Assembly: GCF_020103695.1 (NCBI RefSeq)
Contig: NZ_JAHXBF010000006.1
Coordinates: 310,001-374,000 of the forward strand
From: Hyalangium versicolor
GTDB lineage: Bacteria > Myxococcota > Myxococcia > Myxococcales > Myxococcaceae
Direction of reading: 5' to 3'
DNA: 64,000 nucleotides
In this document: piece by piece, positions 26,445 through 36,700 of the stretch
How positions within the stretch are numbered: position 1 is the stretch's first letter
Layout: the number at the start of each line of letters is the position of its first letter
Program-made: the position numbers and the translations under genes
Notes under the pieces: model-generated
Told to the model about the DNA's origin: nothing
Seen by the model: the letters and a program-made list of their open reading frames with translations, nothing else
Database searches by the model: none

Positions 26445-27532
26445 AGCCCACCGTCACCCGCGTTCTCGTTGCCACCGGGGCGCTCGTCGGCGCGCTCTCG
26501 CTGTCCGCCTGTGAGAAGGCGGATGCCGCAGCCCCGGCCCCCGCGGCCTCCACCGCGCCGGTGCCGGTGGTGAAGCTCATCGAGTCCAAGACGACGCAGG
26601 CCACGCCGAGCGAGGAGGTGACGGGCTCGCTCTTCCCGTCCCAGGCGCTCCAGGTGGGCTTCGAGGTGGGCGGCCGGCTGGAGTCGGTGCAGGTGAAGAA
26701 AGGGCAGGTGGTGAAGAAGGGCCAGGTGCTCGCCACGCTGAATGTGGAGATCGTCGACGCGCAGGTGGCGCAAGCCGAGGCCGCTGTGGCCGCCGCGCAG
26801 GCGGGTGCCGCCATGGCCGAGGACGTGGCCGGCCGCAACGCGAAGCTGCAGGAGCAGGGCAACGTGAGCGACCTGCAGAACCGCACGGCCGCCACCACCT
26901 CGCAGCAGGCGAAGGCGCAGTTGATGGCCGCGCAGGCGCAGTTGGCGCAGGCTCGGGCCGCCCGCCGCCGCCACGAGCTGAAGGCGCCCTTCGCGGGTAC
27001 CCTCATCGACGCGCCCGAGCAGACGGGCGCCACGGTGGCTCCGGGCGTGCCGCTCTTCACCCTGGAGTCCCTGGACACGCTCATCCTCAAGACGACGGTG
27101 GCGCAGCCGGCGCGGGCAGTGCTGAAGCAGGGCAGCAAGGTGCGCGTGGAGGCCATTGGCGGCACGGCCTCCTCGGACGCGGCGACGGTGAGCCTCATCC
27201 TTCCCTCGGCGGACGCGAACACCCGGCGCATCCCCGTGGAGATCGCCGTGCCCAACTCGGACGGCCGCTTCGTGGCGCACACGCTGGCGCGGGCGGTGCT
27301 GGCCATGGGTGACCAGCAGGACATGCAGGTGCTGCCGGCCTCGGCGCTCTCGTCGGCGAACGGGGACCATGTCTACGTGGTGTTGCCCTCCGGCGAGGCG
27401 CGCCGGGTGGACGTGCAGGTCATCGAGCGCCGCGCCCGCGAGGTGGTGGTGAAGGCCGCCACGGCGCTGGACAAGGTCATCGACTACCCCGGCGCGGGCC
27501 TGCAGGACGGGACCCGGGTCTCCGTGAAGTAG
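26441..27532 (+). CDS. RND efflux periplasmic adaptor (HlyD/AcrA family) lipoprotein
   Basis: 363 residues from ATG 26441, overlapping the TetR stop, with GAGGA upstream. The lipobox is LSAC (Cys about 24). The lipoyl halves are VGFEVGGRLESVQVKKGQVVKKGQVLATL and APFAGTLIDAPEQTGATVAPG (both quoted in part), flanking a coiled-coil hairpin rich in Ala/Gln (about 98-170). Beta-barrel and membrane-proximal domains follow. It links the inner-membrane RND pump to TolC. It is the second gene of a four-gene operon. Confidence 0.93.
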   Translation: MKPTVTRVLVATGALVGALSLSACEKADAAAPAPAASTAPVPVVKLIESKTTQATPSEEVTGSLFPSQALQVGFEVGGRLESVQVKKGQVVKKGQVLATLNVEIVDAQVAQAEAAVAAAQAGAAMAEDVAGRNAKLQEQGNVSDLQNRTAATTSQQAKAQLMAAQAQLAQARAARRRHELKAPFAGTLIDAPEQTGATVAPGVPLFTLESLDTLILKTTVAQPARAVLKQGSKVRVEAIGGTASSDAATVSLILPSADANTRRIPVEIAVPNSDGRFVAHTLARAVLAMGDQQDMQVLPASALSSANGDHVYVVLPSGEARRVDVQVIERRAREVVVKAATALDKVIDYPGAGLQDGTRVSVK

Positions 27533-27574
27533 GGCCGCCTCTCTTCCTTTTCTCGCAGCCTCCGCGAGCCTCTC

Positions 27575-30500
27575 ATGTTCCTGAGTGACGTCTCCATCCG
27601 CCGGCCTGTGTTCACGGCCATGATGTCCCTGTGCCTCATCGTCCTCGGGGTGATGGGGTTGAAGCGCCTGGGCACGGACCTGTACCCGGACGTGTCCTTC
27701 CCGTTCGTCATCGTCAACACCGTGTACCGGGGCGCGGGCCCGGGAGAAATCGAGACCCAGGTCATCAAGCCCATCGAGGACTCGGTGGCCGGCATCAGCG
27801 GCGTGGACAAGATCCACTCGTATAGCCGCGAGAACCTGGGCACGGTGGCGGTGCAGTTCACCCTGGCCACGGACCTGGATACCGCTGTTCAGGAGGTGCG
27901 CGACAAGGTCGCCATCGTGTCCAACAAGCTGCCCGATGACGCGGATGCGCCGGTGGTCAGCCGGGTGGACCTCTCGGCTACGCCGGTGCTCACCTACGCG
28001 GTGAGCGCGGAGATGTCCTCGCAGGCGCTGCGCAAGTTGATCGACGATCGCATCAAGCCGGCGCTCGCGCAGTTGGAGGGCGCCGCCGAGGTGCGTGTCA
28101 CGGGCGGTGATGTGCGGGAGGTCCAGGTGGACATCGACCTGGACAAGGCGCGAGCGGTGGGCGTGGCTCCGGTGGAGATCGCCCAGCGCATCGGGATGGA
28201 GAACCTGAACCTGCCCGCGGGCCGGTTGCAGCTGGGGCCCAGCGAGCTGACGGTGCGTTCGCTCGGGCAGTTCCGGAGCGTGGAGGAGCTGCGCGCCATG
28301 CCGGTGGCCAAGAGCCGCACGGGTGCGCAGGTGCGGCTGGATGAGATCGCCGCGGTGACGGACGGCGTGGCTGAGCGCCGCACCACGGCTCGCCTCAACA
28401 GCAACGACGCGGTGATCCTGGAGGTGGTGAAGCAGCCGGGTTCGAATACGGTGCAGGTGAGCGACCTGGTGAAGAAGAAGCTGGCGGAGCTGGGGCCCTC
28501 TATGGGCAACGGCTTCAAGGCGACGCTGCTCATCGACCAGTCGGAGCTCATCCGCGAGAACGCGAAGGAGGTGTGGATCGCCCTCATCTTCGGCGGCGCG
28601 ATGGCGGTGCTCATCATCCTGATGTTCCTGCTGGACGTGCGCGGCACGTTCATCTCGTCGCTGGCGCTGCCCACGTCGGTGGTGGGCACATTCTTCGTGA
28701 TGTACCTGCTGGGCTACACGCTCAACCAGATGACGCTGCTGGCGCTGTCGCTGGCCATCGGTCTGCTCATCGACGACGCGGTGGTGGTGCGCGAGGCGAT
28801 TACCCACCGGTTGGAGCAGGGCGAGGACCCCATGTCCGCGGCGGCCAGCGGCACCAAGGACGTGGGCCTGGCGGTGTTGGCGACCACGATGTCCCTGGTG
28901 GCGGTGTTCATCCCGGTGGCGTTCATGCCGGGCATCGTGGGCCAGTTCTTCCGGCAGTTCGGTGTCACCATCTCCGTGGCGGTGCTGGTGTCGCTGTTCA
29001 TCTCGTTCACGCTGGACCCGATGCTGTCGGCGCGGCTGGCCAAGGCGCGCAAGCCGGGCGAGGTTCACAAGGAGAGCGCGGTGGCTTCGGCCATCCGGCG
29101 CGGGCTGGACGGCATCGAGCACGTGTACGCGCGCATCCTGGCCTGGGTGCTGAGGCACAAGTGGACGACGGTGGGCATCACCGTGCTGGTGCTGGTGGGC
29201 TCGTTCGGGGCGGCGAGCCGGCTGGGCGCGGAGTTCATCCCGGCGGAGGACCGCTCACAGTTCCTGGTGGACCTGCAGCTTCCGGACTCGGCGAGCTTGG
29301 CGGAGACAGAGGCTCGCACCGCGCAGGCCGAGCAGCTCCTCAAGGGCATCCCCGAGGTGGTCGACATCTACAGCATCGTCGGCCTGAACGGAGACGTGAA
29401 CAAGTCGCGCCTGCGCGTGCTGACTCAGCCGAAGATGGAGCGCAAGCGGGGCATCCAGCCCATCAAGGAGGAGGCGCGTGGGTTGCTCGGGCCGGCGCTC
29501 GTGGCGACGCAGGTGAACCTGGCGGATCCGCCGACCATCGAGGGTCTGGGTGACTGGTACCCCATCATGGTGCGCGTCACCGGGCCGGACCTGGCGCGCG
29601 TCAACGTGGAGGCACAGCGGGTGGCGCAGATCCTCCGCGACATTCCGGGTACGGCGGACATCCGTGTGGAGTCCAACCCGCCCAAGCCCGAGCTGCAGAT
29701 CCAGATCGACCGGGCGCGCTCCACGGACGTGGACCTGAGCGCCGCGACGCTGGCGATGCAGTTGCGGCTGGCCATCGGTGGCGACGTGGCGGCCAAGCTG
29801 CGCGAGGGCACGGACGAGACGGACATCCGCGTGCGGCTGGCGGAGAAGGATCGCGCCACGCCGGAGAAGGTGCGGCTGCTCGAGGTGTACACGCCGCGCG
29901 GGCTGCGGCCGGTGACGGACGTGGCGGAGGTGGACCTGAAGGACGGCCCGAGCGTCATCGAGCACGAGAACCGCGAGCGGCAGATCGCCATCTACGCGCA
30001 GCTCGACAAGGGCGCGGCGCTGGGAGACATCGCCACGACGCTCAAGGCGAAGGTGGCGGAGACGAAGCTGGCGGCGGGGTACTCGATCTCCTTCGACGGA
30101 CAGATGAAGAACCTGGACGAGCAGAACGACGCGTTCGGCGCGGCGTTCGGCCTGGCCTTCGTGTTCATCTACATGGTGCTCGCCAGCCAGTTCGAGTCGT
30201 TCAAGCACCCGTTCACCATCATGGTGTCGCTGCCGCTGGCGCTGGTGGGCGCGTTGCTGGGCCTGGTGGTGACGGGCCATCACCTGTCGCTGGGCGCCAT
30301 GATTGGCGTCATCCTGCTGATGGGCCTGGTGACGAAGAACGCCATCCTCCTGGTGGACGGAGCGCTGCAGCACCTGCGAGCGGGTGACAGTGTGGACGAG
30401 GCACTGCTGAAGGCAGGCCCGCGGCGTCTGCGGCCCATCCTGATGACGAGCGCGGCGATGGCGATCGGCATGGTGCCCACGGCGGTGGGCCAGGGACTGG

Positions 30501-30703
30501 GCGCGGAGTTCCGCGCGCCCATGGCCATCTCGGTCATCGGCGGTGTCATCACCTCCACCTTCCTGACGCTGCTGGTGGTGCCGGTGGTGTTCGCGGGCAT
30601 GGAGCGTGTGGGCTTCTTCCGGAGCCGCAAGAAGCCCGAGCCGAAGCCGGAGCTGGCACCGGTGACGTCCGTCGTGGAGGCGAAGGAAGAGCGCGCCGCC
30701 TGA
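27575..30703 (+). CDS. RND-family efflux transporter (AcrB/HAE1-like)
   Basis: 1042 residues, full family length. It starts FLSDVSIRRPVFTAMM with the first membrane helix, has two large periplasmic loops and twelve helices in all. The helix-4 proton-relay motif LSLAIGLLIDDAVVVREA carries the Asp pair, and the matching helix 10-11 region reads GVILLMGLVTKNAILLVDGA with its Lys. It drives proton-coupled export of hydrophobic or amphiphilic compounds with the adaptor and the TolC protein encoded either side. The substrate cannot be read from sequence. Confidence 0.95.
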   Translation: MFLSDVSIRRPVFTAMMSLCLIVLGVMGLKRLGTDLYPDVSFPFVIVNTVYRGAGPGEIETQVIKPIEDSVAGISGVDKIHSYSRENLGTVAVQFTLATDLDTAVQEVRDKVAIVSNKLPDDADAPVVSRVDLSATPVLTYAVSAEMSSQALRKLIDDRIKPALAQLEGAAEVRVTGGDVREVQVDIDLDKARAVGVAPVEIAQRIGMENLNLPAGRLQLGPSELTVRSLGQFRSVEELRAMPVAKSRTGAQVRLDEIAAVTDGVAERRTTARLNSNDAVILEVVKQPGSNTVQVSDLVKKKLAELGPSMGNGFKATLLIDQSELIRENAKEVWIALIFGGAMAVLIILMFLLDVRGTFISSLALPTSVVGTFFVMYLLGYTLNQMTLLALSLAIGLLIDDAVVVREAITHRLEQGEDPMSAAASGTKDVGLAVLATTMSLVAVFIPVAFMPGIVGQFFRQFGVTISVAVLVSLFISFTLDPMLSARLAKARKPGEVHKESAVASAIRRGLDGIEHVYARILAWVLRHKWTTVGITVLVLVGSFGAASRLGAEFIPAEDRSQFLVDLQLPDSASLAETEARTAQAEQLLKGIPEVVDIYSIVGLNGDVNKSRLRVLTQPKMERKRGIQPIKEEARGLLGPALVATQVNLADPPTIEGLGDWYPIMVRVTGPDLARVNVEAQRVAQILRDIPGTADIRVESNPPKPELQIQIDRARSTDVDLSAATLAMQLRLAIGGDVAAKLREGTDETDIRVRLAEKDRATPEKVRLLEVYTPRGLRPVTDVAEVDLKDGPSVIEHENRERQIAIYAQLDKGAALGDIATTLKAKVAETKLAAGYSISFDGQMKNLDEQNDAFGAAFGLAFVFIYMVLASQFESFKHPFTIMVSLPLALVGALLGLVVTGHHLSLGAMIGVILLMGLVTKNAILLVDGALQHLRAGDSVDEALLKAGPRRLRPILMTSAAMAIGMVPTAVGQGLGAEFRAPMAISVIGGVITSTFLTLLVVPVVFAGMERVGFFRSRKKPEPKPELAPVTSVVEAKEERAA

Positions 30704-30741
30704 GACTCACGCTCCAGCCGGAGCGCCTGAATGGACCATCT

Positions 30742-32214
30742 ATGAAGACCTCAGTGATTGACTCGCGTGGCGCACATGTCGCCACGCACACCCGACGTGT
30801 ATCGCTCCTGGTGGCCACCGTGATGCTCGCGCCACTCTCTGCATCCGCGCAGGCTCCTGCTGCTGCCGCGCCCTCGCAGGCTCCCGAGTCCGCGGTGCCA
30901 CCGGTGGCAGTGGTGGAGGCGTCGGCCCGTGGACGCCAGGTGGCTCTCAAGGAGGCCTTGGCCCTCTCGGCGAAGCAGAGCCCGGACATCGCGGCAGCCC
31001 GCGCCCAGGCGGAGCTGGCTCGCGCCTCGGTGGGGCGGGCGTGGGCGGCCTGGAAGCCGGATATCACCGCCACCGGCCAGATCGTCCACACGAGCGCACC
31101 GTCCTCGCTCGACTTGGGACAGTTCGTCGGACTGGTAGGACAGGTGTACCAGATTCCGCCCCAGAACCTGGGAGCCCTGCCTCCACCGGTTCCCATCGTG
31201 GGAGTGAATTCCCGGTACGCGACGTTGCAGATCTCCCAGCCGCTGTTCACGCCGCAGGGTGCGTTCCTCATCGGGCCGGCGCAGGCGGGCAGTGAGGCGG
31301 CGGCGCTCGGGGCTCAGGAGGCTCGTGAGCAGGTGCTGCTCAACGTGGCGCGCACGTACCTGGGGCTCCAGGGCGTGGAGCAGCTCATCGAAGCGGCTCG
31401 TGAGGCGGAGGCAGTGGCTCTGAAGCGTGAGAAGGACGCGCGGGCGCAGCTCGAGGTGGGCATGGCGGTGGAGGTGTCCCTGCTGCGAGCCCAGACGGAG
31501 ACGGCGCAGGCGCGAGCGCAGTTGGCACAGCTCGCGGGACAGCGGGCGCAGCTCCTGGCCATGCTGGAGGCGCTGGTGGGCGAGCCGGTGACTCCGCTGC
31601 CTGCGGGAGCGTCCGGCGTGGAGTGGGGTGGAGTGAAGGACGAGCAGGCGCAGCCGTGGGAGCAGACCTACTCGGTGCGCAGTGCGACGAAGGCGTTTGA
31701 AGCAGCGGAGGGAGTGCTGCGCTACGACCGCTTCGCATGGCTGCCGAGCGTGGCGGCGGTGGGCAAGGGCAACTACAACTCGAACACGGGCTTCAGCGGC
31801 CAGACGACGAGCTACGACTTGATTCTCGCGGTGACGGTGCCGTTGTACGACCGCGGGCTGCGCTACGCGGCGAAGCGCGAGGACGAGGCGAAGCTGGCTC
31901 AGGCGAAGGCGCAGCTCGACGGGAGCCGGGCGAAGGCTCGGGCCACATGGGTTGCGGCGCGGGCGAACCTGGAGGCCGCGCAAGCGGCGCTGACGCAGGC
32001 GGAGGCCCAGGCGCAGCTCGCGGCTCGGGCCCAGAAGCAGGTGGAGGCCTCAGCCCGAGCAGGCGTCGTCACGAACCTGGAACTCTCGGATGCGGACAGC
32101 CGTCGCTTCCTCGCCGCGAGCGCCGCGGCTCAATCCCGGGCTGCGGTGGACATCCGCCGGGCGGAGCTGGCCGCGGCGGAGGGACAACTGGCCGCGCTCG
32201 TCCAGGCGGAGTAG
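30742..32214 (+). CDS. TolC-family outer membrane efflux protein
   Basis: 490 residues with an N-terminal signal peptide (VSLLVATVMLAPLSASAQA). The mature part has the duplicated long-helix and beta-strand arrangement of TolC: LKEALALSAKQSPDIAAARA, QISQPLFTPQG, ARTYLGLQGVEQL, then a second half with LAVTVPLYDRGLRYAAKREDEAK. It provides the outer-membrane duct of the RND pump, 38 bases after the transporter gene. It converges with the gene ending at 32245. Confidence 0.92.
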   Translation: MKTSVIDSRGAHVATHTRRVSLLVATVMLAPLSASAQAPAAAAPSQAPESAVPPVAVVEASARGRQVALKEALALSAKQSPDIAAARAQAELARASVGRAWAAWKPDITATGQIVHTSAPSSLDLGQFVGLVGQVYQIPPQNLGALPPPVPIVGVNSRYATLQISQPLFTPQGAFLIGPAQAGSEAAALGAQEAREQVLLNVARTYLGLQGVEQLIEAAREAEAVALKREKDARAQLEVGMAVEVSLLRAQTETAQARAQLAQLAGQRAQLLAMLEALVGEPVTPLPAGASGVEWGGVKDEQAQPWEQTYSVRSATKAFEAAEGVLRYDRFAWLPSVAAVGKGNYNSNTGFSGQTTSYDLILAVTVPLYDRGLRYAAKREDEAKLAQAKAQLDGSRAKARATWVAARANLEAAQAALTQAEAQAQLAARAQKQVEASARAGVVTNLELSDADSRRFLAASAAAQSRAAVDIRRAELAAAEGQLAALVQAE

Positions 32215-32244
32215 CCATCAGCTTCGAGCACTCCCTGAGGAGCC

Positions 32245-32991
32245 CTACCGGTACAGCGGCGTCATCCCTTCCAGGATGGAGTTGAACAGCCGCTGTCCAT
32301 CCGGCGTGTCCGGGCACAGCCCGCCCCACACGAGCGTGGTGCGCTCAGCCACCGGCCGGAAGTACATCTTCCCGCGCATGCGCACCGGCTCGTAGCTCTC
32401 GCGCTGGCTCGATAGGAAGTGCTCCTCCGGCACTCCGAAGACGGCGTAGTACGTCAGGTCCGGCGTCACCGCGTCCTTCATCCGGTGAAGCCCGCTGGGG
32501 ATGATGCAGGCCACCTCGGCCGTGTGCCAGAAGCCCTCCTTGCCCTCCCTCACGTCCTCCACCTGGAAGCACATCCGCGAGGGCGGACACCCCAGGTTCC
32601 CCGCCGTGAGGAAGTTGTAGTCCAGCCACGGCACCTCGAGCATCTCGTCCACGTTCGGCCGCCCGTCGCCGCGAAAGCCCCACGGGCTCCCATCCCGCTT
32701 GTGCGAGCGCACCCCGTAAGCACCGTAGAAGACGTTGTACCAGGGGCTGTTCGGGTCGAAGTAACTCGAGCAGCTCGCCCCGCTCGCGAAGTCCCCGATG
32801 GTGAAGATGACCATCAAATCGAACAGCCGCTTGAGCTCCTCGGCCTTGAAGGGCTCTCGCGCCACCACGCCGATGGAGCCATCGTGCAGGGGGACCGGCG
32901 CGTGGATTCCCGTGTCGTGGAGGAAGTTCCTCTGCCCAGGCAGGGGCGTGGCCCGCATGGCCATCGCGGCCAGTTCTCGGTGAAGACCCAT
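32245..32991 (-). CDS. Conserved-looking soluble protein of unknown function
   Basis: 248 residues. No signal peptide or membrane helix. Cys residues are scattered (GASCSSYF, GCPPSRMCF, VACIIPSG, GGLCPD), aromatic residues are frequent, and there are strings such as WYNVFYGAYGVRSHKRDGSPWGF that look like a folded enzyme or binding domain. I do not recognise the family. It is divergent from the DUF2378 gene, with 45 bases between starts, so the two may share regulation. Confidence 0.75.
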   Translation of the reverse strand: MGLHRELAAMAMRATPLPGQRNFLHDTGIHAPVPLHDGSIGVVAREPFKAEELKRLFDLMVIFTIGDFASGASCSSYFDPNSPWYNVFYGAYGVRSHKRDGSPWGFRGDGRPNVDEMLEVPWLDYNFLTAGNLGCPPSRMCFQVEDVREGKEGFWHTAEVACIIPSGLHRMKDAVTPDLTYYAVFGVPEEHFLSSQRESYEPVRMRGKMYFRPVAERTTLVWGGLCPDTPDGQRLFNSILEGMTPLYR

Positions 32992-33036
32992 GAGACTTGC
33001 TCCGCGCTAGGAGGCTCGGGGGAGTAGACTACTCCC

Positions 33037-33585
33037 ATGCAGGAGAAGCTGGTCTTCGATCAGACCCTCGAGGGGCTGTTCGTCCGGGGACTCGAAGGCC
33101 GGATCACCCCCTCCTTGCGGCACCACCTCCGCGACGTGGGCGTTGACCTGGACCGCAAGCTCCTGCCGGCCTATCCCTTTGAAATCTGGTGCTCTTGTGT
33201 GCGCGTGGTGGCCCGGGAGCTGTACACCGGAGCGCCCGAGGAGCAGGCCTACCGGGCCCTCGGGGAGTGCATGGTGGATGGCTACCGGAGCACGATGATG
33301 GGGCGGGCGCTGTTCAGCGTCCTGCAGTTGCTGGGCCCCCGGCGCGTGCTTGGCCGGGTGCAGCAGAGCTTTCGCTCAGGCAACAACTACACCGAAGTCC
33401 ACTTGCAGGAACTGGCCCCGGGCCACCTGGAACTCAGAGTGAACGAGACGGGGCCCACCCGCTACCTGGTGCAGGGGGCCATCCTGGCGGGCCTCCGGGG
33501 GTGCGGCGTCCGGGAGGCGCGTGTGGAAGTCCACGGTTTCACTCTCGAGGATGTCACCTTCCACGTACTCTGGCGGGAGGATTGA
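33037..33585 (+). CDS. DUF2378 family protein (TIGR02265, myxobacterial paralogous family)
   Basis: 182 residues starting QEKLVFDQTLEGLFVRGL, the characteristic opening of the Myxococcales-specific family of about 180-200 residues that I know as TIGR02265/DUF2378. Other blocks are YRALGECMVDGYRSTMMGRAL and a C-terminal beta region with LRVNETGPTRYLVQG. The molecular role is unknown. It is single-domain, without signal or membrane segments. Confidence 0.9.
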   Translation: MQEKLVFDQTLEGLFVRGLEGRITPSLRHHLRDVGVDLDRKLLPAYPFEIWCSCVRVVARELYTGAPEEQAYRALGECMVDGYRSTMMGRALFSVLQLLGPRRVLGRVQQSFRSGNNYTEVHLQELAPGHLELRVNETGPTRYLVQGAILAGLRGCGVREARVEVHGFTLEDVTFHVLWRED

Positions 33586-33720
33586 GGCGGCCGGACCGGG
33601 GGGAGGGCTGGCTGTCCGTCCGTGTAGCAGGCGACGGGCCCTCCATTCTTTCAGGACCAGACGGGTAGGCTCGGTGATAAGCACGGCTCGGCTGTTGTTC
33701 AGAGTCTTCAGGCTTCTCAC

Positions 33721-36700
33721 ATGACCAGAATGCTCACAGTGCGGAGTGGCCCTGCCCACTCCACCTTCCGTCGGGACAAGCTGCTTGCGCTCTGCCGCGA
33801 GCGGGTGCCCGAGGTCGCCACGCTCTACGGCGAGTTCATGCATTTCATCGAGCCGCATGAGCCGCTCTCCGACGCCGAGAAGGAGATCCTCTTCCGGCTC
33901 CTGGAGTATGGCCCGAGGCTCATCATCGAAGGGTGGGTGGGGAGCCGGCTGGTGGTGATGCCACGGCCAGGCACCATCTCTCCCTGGTCGAGCAAGGCGA
34001 CGGACATCGCGCACAACTGCGGCCTGCGCCGCATCAAGCGCATGGAGCGGGGCATCGTCTACTTCGTCGGGGACAAGGACGGAGAGAAGCTCTCGCGCGA
34101 GCAGCTGGAGCGGGTGATGCCGGTGCTGCACGACCGGATGACGCAGGTCGTCGTAGGCCGGATGGACGAGGCGGAGGTGCTCTTCGCCGAGCACACGCCG
34201 AAGCCGCTGGCCACGGTGGACGTGCTGGGCGGAGGGAAGGCGGCGCTGGCGGCGGCCAACCGCGAGCTGGGGCTGGCGCTGGCCGAGGATGAAATCGACT
34301 ACCTGGTGGCGCGCTTCGGCGAGCTGAAGCGCAACCCCACGGACGTCGAGCTGATGATGTTCGCGCAGGCCAACAGCGAGCACTGCCGGCACAAGATCTT
34401 CAACGCGAGCTGGACGGTGGACGGGGTGCAGCGGGAGCGCTCGCTGTTCCAGGCCATCAAGAACACGTACGCGGTGCACAGCGAGGGCGTGCTGTCGGCG
34501 TACAAGGACAACGCGGCGGTCATCCAGGGCTTCGAGGCGGAGCGCTTCTTCCCGGACGTGGAGAGCGGCGAGTGGCGCTCCCAGCGCGAGCCGACGCACA
34601 TCCTGATGAAGGTGGAGACGCACAACCACCCGACGGCCATCTCGCCGTACCCGGGAGCGGCGACGGGAGCGGGCGGAGAGATCCGCGACGAGGGAGCCAC
34701 GGGGCGGGGTGCGAAGCCGAAGGCGGGGCTGACGGGCTTCACCGTCTCGCACCTGCGGATTCCCGGCTACGAGCAGCCCTGGGAGCGGGAGTACGGCAAG
34801 CCCGAGCGCATCGTCTCCGCGCTGGACATCATGCTGGAGGCGCCCATCGGCGGGGCTGCGTACAACAACGAGTTCGGCCGGCCCAACCTGTGCGGCTACT
34901 TCCGGAGCTTCGAGGCGCAGGTGTCCACGCCCGAGGGTGTGGAGGTGCGCGGCTACCACAAGCCCATCATGATCGCCGGAGGCCTGGGGAACATCCGGGC
35001 CTCGCACGTGCAGAAGGGGAAGCTGCGGGCGGGGGACAAGCTGATTGTCCTGGGCGGGCCGGCGATGCTCATCGGGCTGGGCGGGGGCGCGGCGTCCTCG
35101 CTGGCGCAGGGCGCGAGCGCGGTGGACTTGGACTTCGCCTCGGTTCAGCGGGACAACGCGGAGATGCAGCGGCGCTGCCAGGAGGTCATCGACCGTTGCT
35201 GGATGATGGGCGAGATGAATCCCATCCGGTCGATCCATGACGTGGGCGCGGGCGGGCTCTCGAACGCGGTGCCGGAGCTGGTGCACGACAACGAGTTGGG
35301 TGGGGCGCTCTCGCTGAGAGCCATCCCCAACGCCGAGCCGGGCATGTCTCCGGTGGAGATCTGGTGCAACGAGGCGCAGGAGCGTTACGTGCTGGCGGTG
35401 GCGCCGGAGAACCTGGAGCGCTTCGGGGCGCTGTGCGAGCGGGAGCGTGCGCCCTACGCGGTGCTGGGAGAGGCCACGGCCGAGCAGGTGCTGAAGCTGG
35501 AGGACAAGCACTTCGGCAACGCGCCCATTGATTTGCCGATGGACGTGCTCTTCGGCAAGCCGCCGAGGATGCACCGGGACGTGAAGTCCCGTCCGCTCAC
35601 GCACGCTCCGGTGAAGCTGGACGGGGCGGAGCTGGGAGACATGGTGGCGCGAGTGCTGGGGCACCCGACGGTGGCGGACAAGTCCTTCCTCATCACCATC
35701 GGAGACCGGACGGTGTCGGGCCAGACGAGCCGGGACCAGATGGTGGGCCCGTGGCAGGTGCCAGTGGCGGACTGCGCAGTGACGCTGACGACCATCACCA
35801 GCGACACGGGCGAGGCCATGGCGATGGGCGAGCGGACGCCCGTGGCGCTCATCGACGCGGCAGCCTCGGCGCGGATGGCGGTGGGAGAGGCGCTGACGAA
35901 CATCGCAGCGGCGCGGATCGGCAAGCTGTCGGACGTAAAGCTGTCAGCCAACTGGATGGCGGCGGCGGGCAGCCCGGGCGAGGACGCGAACCTCTACGCG
36001 GCGGTGCACGCGGTGGGCATGGAGCTGTGCCCGGCACTGGGGCTGACCATTCCGGTGGGCAAGGACTCCATGTCCATGCGCACGGTGTGGGAGGAGCAGG
36101 GAACGCGCAAGGCGGTGACGGCGCCGCTGTCGCTGATCGTATCTGCGTTCGCACCGGTGCTGGACGTGCGCCAATCGCTGACGCCGCAGCTGCGAGAGCT
36201 GAACGAGGACACGCGATTGCTCTTCGTGGACCTCGCGAAGGGGCAGCAGCGCCTGGGTGGCTCGGTGCTGGCGCAAGTCTACGAGCAGGTGGGGGCCGGG
36301 TGCCCGGACGTGGAGGACCCGGCGGTGCTGCGAGGCTTCTTCTCGGCCATCCAGGAGCTGAACGCGGCGGGGCTGGTGCTGGCGTACCACGATCGCTCGG
36401 ACGGCGGCCTGCTGGCGACGCTGTGCGAGATGGCCTTCGCGGGACACTGTGGCCTGGACGTGGAGCTGACAGGGTTGGGGAAAGACGCGCTGGCGGCCCT
36501 TTTCAACGAGGAGCTGGGCGCGGTGCTGCAGGTTCGCGCGGCGGACCTGGGACGCGTGCGCGAGGTACTGGCGCGGCATGGGCTCGGAGCCCAGGCTCAT
36601 GAGCTGGGGCGGCCTCGGACGGAGCTGGAGGTGCGCCTGCGCCACGGGGAGCAGACGCTGCTCGCGGTGCCGACGATGGCGCTGCGTCAATACTGGTCTC

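Noticed and set aside
26423..29158. A 911-codon minus-strand frame opposite the efflux adaptor and transporter
   Set aside because: His/Arg/Gln/Leu-rich composition typical of antisense shadows in high-GC DNA; the plus strand holds clear AcrA and AcrB family proteins.
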